A stretch of 64,000 nt of DNA. Source: Bathynomus jamesi. Taxonomy: Eukaryota; Arthropoda; Malacostraca; Isopoda; Cirolanidae. Each line of letters starts with the position of its first letter. Position 1 is the stretch's first letter. This document shows positions 10,485 to 22,236 of the stretch, piece after piece. The stretch covers positions 123,501 through 187,500 of the forward strand of contig JAJOZX010005801.1 of the NCBI GenBank assembly GCA_023014485.1. The letters run 5' to 3'. The notes beneath the pieces were generated by a model. It was not told where the DNA came from. It ran no database searches and worked only from the letters and a program-made list of their open reading frames with translations. Both the position numbers and the translations under genes were made by a program.

Positions 10485-11018
10485 ACTTTCAAAAGAAATC
10501 CACTATCACTCCGCCCGGCTCCATCGTCCCAATGGAATTCTTTCAACAGGCAACCATTCCCAACCTTCTGTATAATTAGTCTCATTACAATCTGGTAAGA
10601 AATTTTACAATTCTGTTTCACTTAAACCATTTATATTTTACTTTTCATCCATACTTTTATACTTTATATCATTTAACTTTTAATCTTTTAATTTAATACA
10701 TATTGCAACTTGCTTTTAATTTTCGCTAATTGTAAGTAATTTTACAATTCTGTTCTACCTAAACCATTTTATATTTTACTTATTATCCATACTTTTATTC
10801 TTTATATCATTTAACTTTTAATCTTTTAATTTAATATACATTGTAACTTGTTTTTGATTCTCGCTAATTGTTGCGCCATTTTAATTTGTTGTTCGTTTAT
10901 TTATTATACTTATTTATTTTTACTTGTTTTAAAATTTTTAGCACTGATGATGGAAATTGAATTTTTCCGAAACGTCTGTTAATAAACATGTACCATCTTT
11001 TCGTCCTCCTATTCCTCG

Positions 11019-11020
<2 letters not shown>
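9627..11020 (+). mobile_element. Penelope-like element, right inverted arm
   Basis: Plus-oriented partner of 8120-9513, separated from it by a 113-bp spacer (9514-9626) that carries the YVDD segment. The 3' part (10485-11020) is non-coding, includes two diverged copies of an AT-rich block (10600-10720 and 10740-10860), and ends with a hammerhead-type motif and CTATTCCTCGCT before a TA run. Confidence 0.85.
10938..10982 (+). ncRNA. Candidate minimal type I hammerhead ribozyme
   Basis: Stem I TTAGCA, core CTGATGA, stem II GGAAA/TTTCC, then GAAA, C and the canonical cleavage triplet GTC, then TGTTAA pairing with TTAGCA (one G-U). Stem III is essentially absent, as reported for Penelope-like hammerheads. 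The motif sits at the 3' end of the element, where it could process element RNA. Confidence 0.6.

Positions 11021-11073
<53 letters not shown>
11021..11073. repeat. (TA)n microsatellite
   Basis: Pure TA run at the right edge of the Penelope palindrome. Confidence 0.95.
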
Positions 11074-11075
<2 letters not shown>

Positions 11076-11625
11076 GCAGGGTTCGAATTGAGGGGGATGG
11101 CATCCCCCTTGTTAACTCAAAATCAAATAACCATCCCCCCTGTTATCTAAATAAAATACGCTTTAACAACAAACTAATTCTGACTAAAGCACAGAAAGTA
11201 AAATAAAATATCACCCTATTACGTGTTTTGGTTTATTGAAAAGCTAATATATTTATAAGTTTTTACGTAATTTAAATGATTTAAAATAACTATTCTATGG
11301 TCATATAATGTGTTGTGATTAAGTGAACGGAATAAGGACGGTTGATTGTGATTAAAATGGATTTTATCATGGTATTTCAAAATATAAGTTCCGAGTCAGG
11401 TGTTATAATTTACTTTCATGAAAAAATATGGAAATCACTAAAAAAAACGTTTCACTAAACTGATGATTTTGCTGCGTATCTTTCTCTGAAAAGTCACCAG
11501 AATGTAACATTATGCAGTTACAATTTTTTAAATTTTCACGGGGGCCATGCTCCCGGATCCCCCAACCCTACTCACCCTCACCACCAATCCCCTTGTTAAA
11601 ATTTTACAATTTTACAATTCGTCAA
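11074..11625. other. Possible decayed MITE, no gene
   Basis: It begins CAGGGTTCGAATTG and has G-rich/C-rich complementary blocks near both ends (GGGGGATGGCATCCCCC near 11092 and CACGGGGGCC near 11538). I could not find a matching right terminus or a duplication, so the element assignment is weak. Confidence 0.3.
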
Positions 11626-13197
11626 TAGTAACGCTCATAAGTATTCGTACAAAGAAATATTTAATTTATATTGGTTCTTTTAGAAAAATTCCAGAAAAAA
11701 AAGTTACTTTAACTCCAATATATAATGTAAAACACAAAAGAATTTGAGGAAAATAAAAAAATTAATAAATGTAAAAGTTCTCATACATTTATTTCCAAAA
11801 TTATTTAATACTTTGTTTGTCCACCTTAAGCTTGAAGAATTTAAAAATTTTTATCAGTAGTTCGCTGTTTATTGATTAGAGACTGTTGGCAATTCTGAAT
11901 TATAGAATTTTCTTTGTGAATCTTCATGTAAGACGGATGACTCTACAAGCCATTAGTAAGCAATGGGTTGTGGTAGTAAAGTGCTGTCTCCAGATCATAA
12001 GAGCTCTGTTATTGCTGCACACGATTCTGGAAAAAGTTATAGAAAGATAGAAGAACTTCGAATTCCATTTACGACGGTTGCTGCACTTATAAAGAAGTGG
12101 AAAGGCTTTGGAATAATCAAAACTCTACCAAGGTGTGGACCATCTTGTAAGATTTCAGAAAGTACAGCTCGACAGATTGAAAGAATGGCTACTGCGAATC
12201 TTCGAGTGACTACAGGTGATATTTAGCAAACATTAAGACTGTCTAAGATCGCTGTCTATTCCTCTACTGTACGCCGTACATTGAGAAAGAATGATTTGCA
12301 CAAAGAAAAACTCTGCTACGAAAAGCGCAAAAAAAAAGCTCGTTTAAAGTACACGAAGGATTATCAAAATGATGGATTTGTATTTTGGAAGAAAGTTCTC
12401 TGGACAAATGAGATCAAAACTGAATTCTTCGGGAATAACGAACGACGTTATGTTTGGGAAAAATCAAATACTGCATTCGAGGAAAAAAATCCTTCCTACG
12501 GTTAATCATGGTGGTGGTGGTTTGCTTCTTTGGGGATGCTTTAGTGCTTCTGGTCCAGGAAAGCTACTTATCATCAGTGGAATCTTGAATTTGAAGAAAT
12601 ATCAGGAAAGTTTAAAAGAAAATGTATTGCTTTCAGTTGGGAGTTGCGAAGTGGTCGTAGTTGGGTACTGCAACAAGTTAATGATCCAAAACATAAATTT
12701 AAGAGCACCATGAAATGGATTCAACAAAGGAATGTCAAGCTTCCTTCGTGACCCAGTCAAAGCCCAGCCCTCAATTTAATCGAGAATTTATTGTTCGATT
12801 TGAAAAAAGTTGTCTGCAAGAGAAACCCTTCGAATCTGAATGAATTGCAATAATTTTCTTTAGAAGAATGGACTAAAATTTCTATTGAGAGATGCGAAAT
12901 CTTGTAGAAAAACACCCAAAACGAATCACTGAAGTTATTCAAGCAAAAGGTAGACACGCAAAGTATTAAATAATTTCATAAGTAAATGTACGAAAATTAC
13001 CTTTTCATTTTTTTATTTTCCTCAAATTCTTTAATGTTTTACATTACAGTATATGCTGGAGTTGAAATAAGTTTTTATTTGTTAAATTTTTCTAAACGAA
13101 CGATAAACTTTCCATAACTATCCTTTGCATGGTACAAAATATAAGGATGAATATAACTTAAATATTTCTCTGTACGAATACTTATGAGCGCCATTGA
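11626..13197 (+). mobile_element. Tc1-like element A
   Basis: Long inverted ends of about 200 bp: GCTCATAAGTATTCGTACA on the left and its complement (TGTACGAATACTTATGAGC) on the right, followed inward by TCCAATATATAATGTAAAACA-like sequence. The total of about 1.57 kb fits Tc1-type elements. It encodes a broken transposase (11963-12969). It is the sister of element B at 28801-34191. Confidence 0.85.
11963..12969 (+). pseudogene. Tc1-like transposase, inactive
   Basis: It starts MGCGSKVLSPDHKSSVIAAH with the paired helix-turn-helix DNA-binding region (residues about 1-90). An in-frame TAG at 12224 interrupts it, and the frame continues (TVRRTLRKNDLHKEK). The DDE core begins VLWTNEIKTEFFG, where the usual first catalytic Asp (LWSDE) is Asn. 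A +1 shift near 12480 leads into NHGGGGLLLWGCFS. The second site reads QQVNDPKH in place of QQDNDPKH, so a second catalytic Asp is also lost. It ends near HAKY at 12969. Family length is about 340 residues. Confidence 0.85.
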
Positions 13198-13542
13198 ATA
13201 TCTGTAAAGTCCGGCTCCATACGAGATATTTATTAACCGGGTAAATATTCAAACTGCCTGCCGTGAAGCCGTTTATATATGCTGATTCTCTTAAAACCAA
13301 ACTACTGTACAGACAGGCAACCCTGTATATTCTTTTGTTTTATTTTTTATATTAAAAACTACAATAATACAAGCATATTAAAGGATCAGTGGTCTTCCGT
13401 AAAGCATATTTGTATAACTCTCTATATCAATAGTTTAGATGTTAATTGCTTGAATTTCCTCGGAGAATTTTCAATTTTAGAGGTGAGAAATGTACTAATA
13501 ACATTTAGAGTTGTCTGACCTCCTTCATAAACACAAAGGTCA
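13198..13542. other. No gene recognised
   Basis: AT-rich sequence with short, unconvincing frames only. Confidence 0.45.
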
Positions 13543-13675
13543 TGTGACTGAGGAAACCTACACTTTGACGCGGGATAACGTAGAAGACGGTCACGCATCC
13601 AACTACTGAATAGATCCAACGTCACTAACCTCGCTAACCTCGCTGATCGAATGGGAAACGGTGTGCGAAACAAAT
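13543..13675 (-). mobile_element. 5S rRNA-derived SINE fragment
   Basis: The minus strand reads GATCAGCGAGGTTAGC, then ACGTTGGATCTATTCAGTAG and TTGGATGCGTGACC. This follows the order of 5S rRNA internal promoter blocks (GATCACCGAAGTTAAGC, the GGTTAGTACTTGGATGGGTGACC region) with many changes. It is too diverged to be a functional 5S gene; a SINE3-type origin is likely. Confidence 0.55.
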
Positions 13676-13913
13676 AAGATGTACCTCGGTTGGGAGGTGA
13701 GGAATTAACCGTGACTCGAGAGTTGATGAATTATAATTATCTTTTGTCATTAATAAGAGGAACAGCGTAACAAAGGTTTAGTTAATAAGATTTAAAACAT
13801 TATTTGAATTTTTTTTGCTAATACAACACTTGAACATTTTTAGAGATTTTCATTTATATCTCTTCCCTTCTTTGTTGTGGCACTGAAAGATAATAATTAA
13901 CTGGGGAGCCAGA

Positions 13914-14200
13914 TAGTGGTATAGCGCTCAGACCAGACGAAGGCGGCCCATTGCACTAACGCCTGGATTATTAGGGCTACTTTGTGGCCATGTCGCAACA
14001 CCACTTGCCGTCAGAACAGCGAAATTAAGTGACGCTGGGTCTGTTCAGTAGTTAGAGGGGTGACCATCCTCTGTGTTCAGATGCTGTAGCGAGCCGTGGT
14101 GCGGATCCTACGTATAGCTATAGGTCCCCTCCACCATATGACCTTCTTAGTTGTTACGGAGGAGCTCGAACAACCTCGAAACACCACCACCTAGAATCCT
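13914..14200 (+). mobile_element. 5S rRNA-derived SINE
   Basis: At 14012-14085, AGCGAAATTAAGTGACGCTG, then TTCAGTAGTTAGAGGGGTGACC resemble 5S rRNA box A, intermediate element and box C. The downstream tail TAGCTATAGGTCCCCTCC is shared with the SINE at 34003-34152. The shared tail on unrelated insertions indicates a dispersed family and not a stray 5S gene. Confidence 0.6.
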
Positions 14201-14679
14201 AGATTATTATTAACAAGCACCATTAGGAGTCGAAACCCCCGACCTCAGTGTTTTCACTTCGCTTATTGAGAAACGATGTTACCCATGACCCATGTTACTT
14301 GTGAGATAGAGAAATGGGTAACTGGCTTTTATTGTTATTATTATTTATTATTATTATTATTGTGAAAAGAGGCGTGTCTCAGTAAACTTGGGTTTTTAGC
14401 ACCCAGTAATAATAAAGGGAAGTCGTGGCATAAGGCTATTTCACAACCAATCGTAATTTTTGAAGAAGGTTCAGTATTTTTCTCAGATTATATTTACTTG
14501 GCAAAGGTTTTTTTTTTTTTCGTGATTGTATTTGGTGTCACAATGTCCTATTGTCCTTTCTTTTTAACTCAGTGCACTGACCAGCAACTGAAATATGTGA
14601 AATAATGATGATTACAGTTATCTACTATTTATTTACTTGTTTATTCACAAGTGAACAGGTTCAACTATTCACACATTTA
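14201..14679. other. No gene recognised
   Basis: Contains an (ATT)n tract near 14334-14360 and a T-run near 14508; otherwise nothing identifiable. Confidence 0.5.
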
Positions 14680-14797
14680 GACCGGCCGCACGCACGATCG
14701 TATTGCGACTCACGACTGACGACTCACACGCGGCTCGAGCCGTCATGACCCAAGTCGTCAGTCGTGAGTCTCAAGACGATCCTGTGTGGGGCCGGCC
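14680..14797. repeat. 118-bp GC-rich palindromic element
   Basis: Arms read GACCGGCCGCACGCACGATC inward on the left and GCCGGCC with GACGATCCTGTGTGGGG on the right. ACTCACGACTGACGACT occurs in both arms in inverted orientation. The GC content contrasts sharply with the AT-rich surroundings. I could not establish a target duplication. Confidence 0.65.
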
Positions 14798-15019
14798 TTG
14801 TATGTCCAGCTAGACAAAATCTTAAACACATTCGTAATAATTAATTAAATTTAAATATATAATTAATAATAATATAAACTTTATGAATCTGGGTATTAGA
14901 TGTCGCAAAGCGTTTATGTTTAAGCCAATTTGTTTAAAATATATGAATTTTTATTTTATTTCCCATCTTTCTCGGGCACCCTGTTTTATATTATATATAA
15001 TATATATATATATATATAT

Positions 15020-15538
15020 TAGTGATGGGACGATTGTCATATTTCATACAATCGCTGTTGCGATTGCGATTGCGATTGTCAGAACTTGAAAATCGCGCGA
15101 TTGCGATTGCGATTGCGATGTTTTAGCTTTAGCCTCACATAACGCTCATTTATGCTTTAAATATACCTAAACGCGTTACCTACCATAGGGTTAGCTTGAT
15201 TTTTTAACATTCCAATTTTACATAGAGCAAATAAAGAGGTGTACTTATTGTTATTATTAAACCAATTTTTTATTCTGTTTTCAACTAATTCGCAACCCGT
15301 TTTCATTTCTGTTTTTGACTTATTTATTATTTATTTATTATTCCGTATTGTTGTTAGCTAAACTTTCCTTTAAGTACGCATGAAAGAGCAGCTTCATAGC
15401 AACTTTTGTAGAGATTTAAATCTTTTGTTCACAATCGCAACAATCGCACTCATTAAATGCGATTGCAATTGCGATTGCGATTGTAAAAAATGTGCGATTG
15501 TATCGCGATTGCGATTGCGATGCATCGTCCCATCACTA
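15020..15538. mobile_element. hAT-type MITE with GATTGC subterminal repeats
   Basis: The 519-bp element starts TAGTGATGGGACGAT and ends in the exact complement ATCGTCCCATCACTA. Subterminal arrays of GCGATT hexamers lie inside both ends (15050-15115 and 15450-15520). Flanking octamers are both ATATATAT, consistent with an 8-bp duplication but uninformative because the target is a TA run. Confidence 0.75.
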
Positions 15539-15954
15539 ATATATATATATATATATATATATATGTTAATTTAAAAAAGGAACTTGCTTTTCATAGAGAT
15601 TTTTTTTATCGCAGAACTACAATACGAGATTTAGTAAACTTGGAAAAGGGTTCAGAAAAGTCGTGTCCTTTTCCAAATACAGATTTGAAATCGTGTAGAA
15701 AAACGCTATTCAACTTTCAGTTCTTGTTTGGAATCTAAAAAGTGGCAAAACTGGAAGTGTCACGAAGCGGAAAGATGCTATAAAAAGAACAGCAAAAACA
15801 ATGAAAGAGACGCGTATAACTGATGTTCTCAGTAAAGTTACTCTTAATTAAATGTCTTCACTCTTTCATTTAAAATTTTATGCGTAATTACACACACACT
15901 TATGGACGATTACGTGTCAAAATAAAGTTAGGTTTAATTCGTCACCATTTTTTT
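15539..15954. other. TA run and unassigned sequence
   Basis: A short TA microsatellite (15539-15564), then about 390 bp without a recognisable gene. Confidence 0.5.
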
Positions 15955-16329
15955 TTAATTTTGGCTGCGAGATATTGTATACATCGTATGAGGAAACAAA
16001 ACCTCTCCGAGTTTCTTGGGAGACCGGGCTAAGAACCACCAAGGTCCTTGGCAACCAGTATGGATTTCCAGAGCTGAACTCTGGAGGTGGCGCCCATAGG
16101 GCGTAACTGTGTTAGCTGGTTGGGTGTCCGGGCCGGTGGAATTGGGGGCGGCTGGGGTTTTTGCGCCGTTGGGGACAAACTTTCGCATCACGGGGCCACG
16201 TTTTTAAACCGACGGTGTCTCCTGGGGACGAAGTACCCCTCCCCCTGCGGTTTGCGCTCGGCCCTCCCTTTCTCACCGGTAGGCAGTTTCTCGCGTCCCC
16301 TGGACCCGTTTGCTTTACTCTTCAGTTTT

Positions 16330-17530
16330 ATGGATAAAATTAACTCTTCTTCTAGCACTCGGGTGGTGGGCAACCAGGCCCTCGAGTCCTCTACCAATGT
16401 AAGACCGTTGTTTCCCCTCTGGTTACGGAAAATTCGCGTCCTCCTCGTTCTAAGACTGCTCGTACGTCTTATTCTCGCAAGTCTCTCGGCCTCTTCAAGG
16501 ACCCGACGGCTATGACCCTGACTACCCTCGGTTTCTTGTGCTCAGTTTTTCCGCCTCTCCCACTCTCTCACAGCGGGATGTTTTTGAGGTTTATGATGAT
16601 TTCACTTCCCGCTGTGAGATCCCCGAGAGATGTGGCCCCATAACGATGGCTCTCTTGTGGTGGAGGTCTCCTCCAGGGACCAGTACCAGAAGGTTTCGTC
16701 CCTTTCGACCCTGGCTTCTGCTCCCCTGGACTGCCTAATCCACTCTTCCTTTAACACCTGTACGGGTGTAGTTCGCGCCCCCCGTCTTTTGGACATACTC
16801 AGAGTCGAATCTTCTCGCTCGTCTCTCCTCTAAGAAGGTCACCTCTGTTTACCGACCCCCCCCCCCCCTGTATGGTCCATGAGGCAAGGATTCCATCTCC
16901 CTTATTATCTTGACTTTTGCTAGTTCCCAGCTACCTGAAAAAATTAGGGCCGGTGTTCTACTTGCCAGAGGTAGGTTCGGACATGTCAGTAAGACGTGTC
17001 GAAGTTCCCCTGGCATTTGTGTTTTGCGCGTCTCCGACGCATGGTTCCTCCTCCTCCAATCCTTCCCGCTGTGCCATCTGTGGAGATGACCACGCCGCTT
17101 CCTCTTCTTTCTGTCCGACCTACTTATTTGAACGTGAAGTCCTGTCAGTCCTGGAATCTGACAAGGTCAGCTTCCAGGAAGCGAGGGCCCGCGTTAGATT
17201 CCGATTCGTTCGTCCAGGTCTTACCTTCGCTCAAACTCTGCGTCCTTCCTGCCCTGCTACCTCCCGTTTGCCTCGAACTTTGGTCATTCCCGTACTGGCC
17301 TCTTCCTCACCTTATCGCTCTAGACCTGATCAGGCCTCACCCACCCGTTCCTCTATTCCGTCCTCTATATCGACCTTTTCATTGACTTCATGCCCCGTGT
17401 TCTCCTCTCCACCCACCCGTCCACCCAGAACTTCCAATTCCACTGCTCCCATCTGCTCCACCTCAGTAGCACTTAGTCCGTTTACCGACCCTCCCAAAAC
17501 CACTGCTGACATTTCAACATATATATAAAA
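16330..17530 (+). pseudogene. I-type LINE ORF1, gag-like
   Basis: The likely start MDKINSSSSTRVV is at 16330. Fragments in shifting frames include DVFEVYDDFTSRCEIPERCG (16560-16640) and HNDGSLVVEVSSRDQYQKVS (16633-16700). In 17040-17230 the frame has SRCAICGDDHAASSSFCPTY, a Cys-x2-Cys-x3-His-x6-Cys knuckle followed by EREVLSVL and SFQEARARVRF, typical of LINE ORF1 proteins that bind element RNA. At least four frameshifts occur. Confidence 0.7.
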
Positions 17531-18113
17531 AAAACGCTCCTTCTTCTGGTCTCTCCTCCCCTCCTCGCTCTTCTGTTAAATGACCCATCGCCAGTCCCTG
17601 GCGTTTGGGTCCCTCTACCAAGCTTCCTTTCTCAGATCCCACGTCTCCTCGTCCTCTCACTCCATCTTCCACCAGTTGTCTTCCTCCCTCCCCCATACCC
17701 TTCCCGTCTCCAGTGATCCCTCCTGTTTTGCTGGCTACTCTGAGTTCCCCCACCTCCCTTCGCGACATCCTCTTCCTTCCTCCATTCCTGAAGGTGGTCA
17801 TGCGGCTTCAAAATTTAAATTCAAGCCGACATCCACCCTCACCCCCTTTCTCCACCGCCTCGCTCCCTCCTTGACCTCCCGATGCCCCCGGCATTCTCTC
17901 CTCCACCCCCACTCCAGAAATTAGATTCACCTCGCCCTGCTTCATACCCCTATTCTCGCATTCCCCGACCACCCCCTTCGAAAATTAAACTCCTTCCATC
18001 CGTTCTTCGACCACCCCTTCCTTAACTCACTCCCCAGTTTCGTCTACTCGCTCTTCTAGTCGCACTTCTAAGTCTCGCCCGATTACGTCTCTCGCCCCTC
18101 CTGTATTCCGCTC

Positions 18114-21100
18114 TTGATGGCTGCTATCCTTCAATGGAATTGTCGAGGCCTTCTCCCTAATTGGGAGGACTTTCTCCTCCTTATTCAGGTTTTTGACCCA
18201 ATGTGGCTCTCCAAGAGACCCAACTTGCTGTTCGCCCCTTGCGCCCTCTCCATAGATTTTCATCATACTTTTCCCCCCTCTCCCCGCTGCACCCCCCGTG
18301 GCGGTACGGCTGTCTTCGTCTGGTCTGACGTGCCGTCTACTCCCCTTCCCCTCCACATTCCTCTCCAGGCTGTTGCGGCCCGGTTTTACTTCCACCGATT
18401 ATATTCAATCTACTCCTTATACCTCCCCCCCCCCCGTCACAGGAAGTTTCTGCTAACGATCTTTCTGCCCTCCTTTTACAGCTTCCTGCACCCTTCCTCC
18501 TCCTGGGAGACTTCAACGCGCGCCATTCCTTGTGGGGTGATACCGTCACCAATCAGCGGGGTGGTGTTGTGGTCTCCCTTCTCCCAACTCCTTCTGTCTG
18601 TCTCCTTAACACCGGCCAGCCCACAGCTTTTCACCTCCAGACCCGCACGTTTTCCTCCATAGATCTTTCGCTCACTTCTCCTCCAGCCTTCCTTTATTTC
18701 TCTTGGTCTGTCGTTTCAGACCTCTTTGGTAGTGACCATTTCCCGCTCCTCCTCCTTACGCCTCGGGCCCTCGGCTCCTCTGCTCTTCCTACCCGATGGT
18801 CTCATGCCAAAGCCGACTGGTCTCTTTTCCGGTCTGAAAGCCAAACGTACGCAGTTCCAAGCAACTTTCCGACTTTTGATGCCGCCTCCACCTACCTCAC
18901 TGATCACATCGCTTGCGCTGCTCTATCCTCCATTCCCAAATCAACATACCCCCGCTCTGCCCATTCGGTTCCATGGTGGACTCCGAAATGTGCCCTAGCC
19001 ATTCGAGCCAAGAAGTCTGCCTTCCGCCGCCTTCAACGCAATCCATCCCTTGCTAATTCAATAGCCTTCAAACATGCGCGAGCTCAGGCCCGTCGCATGG
19101 TCCGTGAAACCCACCGCTTTTCTTGGCGAGCCTACGTCTCGTCTCTCATTTCCCGCACCCCTTCCTCCTGAATCTGGAACAAGATCTGGAAATTTCTGGT
19201 AAATCCCCTCCTCATCCTCCTCCTATCCTTATGATAGACGGATACCCAGTGTCGTCCCCTACTGCAGTGGCCGAAATTTTGGCCTCGACCATTGCTTCCA
19301 TCTCCCGACATGGCCAACGTGATGCCGCTTTCCTCAGACGTAAGGCTTTGCTTGTTCGCTCCCCTCACCTTTTCCAGACTCCCAATAATTTATCTTATAA
19401 CCGCCTTTTTTCTATGTCAGAACTGCGTTTGCCGTTGGCTTCTTGCGGTAACTCTGCTCCCTGCACCAACGGCATTCATTTTGATATGCTCCACCATCTA
19501 CACCCTTCAGTTTTTTCTTTCTCCTCACCCTCTATAATTGGGTTTGGGTGGAGAGCACCTTCCCATCCTAATGAAAGGAAGCAGTGGTGCTCCCCTTTCC
19601 TAAGCCCGGTAAGGACCCAACATCTCCCCTTAACTACCGTCCAATAGTCCTCACTAGCTGTCTCTCGAAACTCCTTGAGAAGATGGTTTCTCGGCGCCTG
19701 GTGTAGCATCTCAAACGCCACAATTTGCTCTCTCCCACACAGACCGGTTTTCGCAGGGGCCGCAGCACCACTGACATCTTGGTGCAACTGGAGACTGAGG
19801 TCCGTGTGTCCTTTGCAGAGCGACGTCACCTCTATGCACTTTTCTTTGATTTGGAGAAGGCATATGACACCACCTGGCGGTGGTGGATCTGCCGAAAACA
19901 CTATCTCTTGGGTTTCCGAGGGTTCCTCCCGTCTTTCATCTCTAACTTTTTATCTTCTCGCTCCTTTCGCAGGAGGAAGGGGTTCTCCAGGGCAGCGTCC
20001 TGAGTGTCGTGTGTTTCGCTTTGGCGATTGATGACGTGGTGACTGCTCTGCCCCCGGGGATTAAAGCCACCCTTTATGTTGACGATCTTGCTATATATTG
20101 CTCCGGTTCTCGATCCACCTTCCTTGAATGTCTCCTCCAGCAAGTCCTGGAATCCGTCTGTCGATTTTCCCCTTCGAAAACGGTGGTGATGCATTTTTGT
20201 CGCCGCCGCCGCCGCTGCACTGCCATCCCTTCCCTCTCTCTTTATGGATCGCCGCTTCCCGTAGTCCCGAAACTAGATTTTTGGGTCTCCTCCTGGATTC
20301 CCCACCTGAAGTCTCTGAAGACTTCGTGCCTGCAGACTTGCACCCTTCTCTAATTCCTTTCCCATACCGATTGGGATGCTGACCGCCATACCCTTTGGCC
20401 GCTCTGCCACTCCCTCGTCGAAAGTAAGTTGGATTATGGCTATCAGGCCTATTCCTCCGCCTCTGCCTCTGCCCTCTGCATGTTCGACCCTATCCGTTCC
20501 CTGGGAACGGATAGGGTTCCCTCCCATTGTCCGATCCTCTTCCATTGTCAGCCTTTATGCGGAAAGTGGCCATCTCCCGCTGGATGTCCACCGTACCTTA
20601 GAGGATTTAAAATACCTCTTTCGCGTCCAGCAGTTTTCTTCCAACCTAGTTTACCAATCCCTCTTCGGCCCTTCCACTTCGGCCTGCTTTGACCGTCGAC
20701 CCCATTTGGTTCGACCGTACGGTCTACGGATGGCTCTCGTCCTGTCTTCGTGGGGGGTGGAAGGGCGAGTTCTTCCCTCTCCTCCCTCTACCTTTCCCCC
20801 GTGGACCCTTCCTTCCCTCCGAATCTGCTCTTTTCTCTCTACTGCCCCAAAGTCACAGTTCCACCCCTCTGCCCTCCGTCAATTATTTCTATCCCACTCC
20901 TCTTCTCATTCTGATTCTATTCCCGTGTTCACCGACGACTCTCGCTCGCCACTTGGAGTGGGTTGTGCGGCAGCCTTTCCGTCGGTAATCCAATCGTTAT
21001 CCCTTCCCCCAGCAGATTCGATTTTCACGGCGGAACTCTCAGCTATCCTCTTGGCCCTTCGATTCATCTCTCAGCTCTCATTTACGTCTTTCACCATCTA

Positions 21101-21380
21101 CTCCGACTCTCGCAGCGCTCTTGAGGCCCTGTCCTCTCTTGTTTCCCCACACCCGTTGGTGCGACAGATCCAGGACTGCCTTGTCCTTCTTTCATCACGT
21201 CACAAGTTGGTCACCTTTTGTTGGGTACCTTCCCACGTTGGTGTTCCGAGCAACGAATGCGCGGACGCTGCAACGAGGGAGGTGGCCTCCCTACCTTTTG
21301 ACCCTAACACACCTCTCTCGGCGTCGGATTTCACGAGGGTTTTCCGGGAATCACTTCTTCGGCGGTGGCAGCGCCAGTAG
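18114..21380 (+). pseudogene. I-type LINE ORF2: endonuclease, RT, RNase H
   Basis: The endonuclease begins ILQWNCRGLLPNWEDF (18120) and includes LLGDFNARHSLWGDT near 18500-18540 and the SDHFPLL motif near 18735. The RT has TQTGFRRGRSTTDILVQLE, ALFFDLEKAYDTTW and the catalytic YVDD within LYVDDLAIYCSGS (about 20075). RNase H in the frame 20376-21380 shows VFTDDS, AELSAI, YSDSRSALEAL and WVPSHVGVPSNECAD, which carry the D-E-D-D carboxylates. The enzyme nicks and reverse-transcribes at the target. Frameshifts near 18490, 19620 and 20000 and stops destroy it, though the RNase H frame is still open over 334 codons. Confidence 0.8.
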
Positions 21381-22084
21381 GAGGATGTGTCCGGAATTTC
21401 CTGAGTGCTTTGAAGCTCACGATCCGTCAATGGTCTTCCTCTTGTCAGCATGATCAACATTTTGAGACTGCTCTGGTACGACTGCGTATCGGTCACACCC
21501 GCCCAACACATGGTCAATTGGTCATCTTATGACAGGGGATCTTGCCCCCTTTTGCCCTTGTGGTATCCCTCTCTCCGTCTCACATTTACTTTTAGTTTGC
21601 CCTGCTTATGCCGCCGCCCGTCCCAGTTTCTCCCTTTCTGCCCTTCAGGCTCCACTCTTACTCTTCCTAGTTTGTTAAGCGACACTACGCCTATACCGAA
21701 GGACACTTTTCTCCTTTCTCCACCAGTCCGGTTTCCTCCTCTCTATTTAATGTAACTTGGGCATAATTTCTTCCTCGCTTTGATGTTTCTCCTGCCTTCT
21801 CTCTCTTTTATCACGGTCTTTCTTCCACTGCTTTTCTAGTGTTTCTTTCTTCCCATTTCTTTGCGTTCTCTCTTTATTTTAGTATTGGCGCGATATGACC
21901 TCGGCAGTTGAAGCGCTGGTGAAGCACTGCTATTCATTCATTCATTCATTCATTCCCTCCGAGTTTCATTTTCTATTCTGGCACTTTATGCAGGAAGTTT
22001 TGTAGTTTAGAATTTTAATAAAATCGTTTACTGGCGCGCGCTAAATAACCTTGTTGACCCTTAAATCCCAGCGAGCTACCTTAC

Positions 22085-22086
<2 letters not shown>

Positions 22087-22122
<36 letters not shown>
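22087..22122. repeat. (TAA)n microsatellite
   Basis: About twelve TAA units. Confidence 0.9.
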
Positions 22123-22236
22123 TTTTTATTATTGTTTGTTTGTTTTATCTTACAATCAATTATAATCATAATTAATCGTACTATTTATATATTATGTACG
22201 TAATTGCAACTACCTATGAAGTATTTGTTTTATGTT

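Larger units (their letters stand above)
15955..21954 (+). mobile_element. I-clade LINE, nearly full length, degenerate
   Basis: A roughly 6-kb non-LTR retrotransposon on the plus strand with strongly pyrimidine-rich coding sequence, unlike the surrounding AT-rich DNA. Domains appear in order: gag-like ORF1 with Cys-His knuckles (16330-17530), endonuclease (18114-18760), RT (19700-20120) and RNase H (20920-21300). It ends in a simple repeat, ATTCATTCATTC (21931-21953). An RNase H domain after RT places it in the I group (I/Nimb-like). Many frameshifts and stops make it inactive. Confidence 0.8.

Noticed and set aside
14000..14100. Functional 5S rRNA gene
   Set aside because: Too many differences from conserved 5S positions, no clean 5' or 3' ends, and the tail is shared with another dispersed copy.
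20376..21380. Independent 334-codon host gene
   Set aside because: It contains the RNase H domain of the I-type LINE in the expected position and continues its RT.
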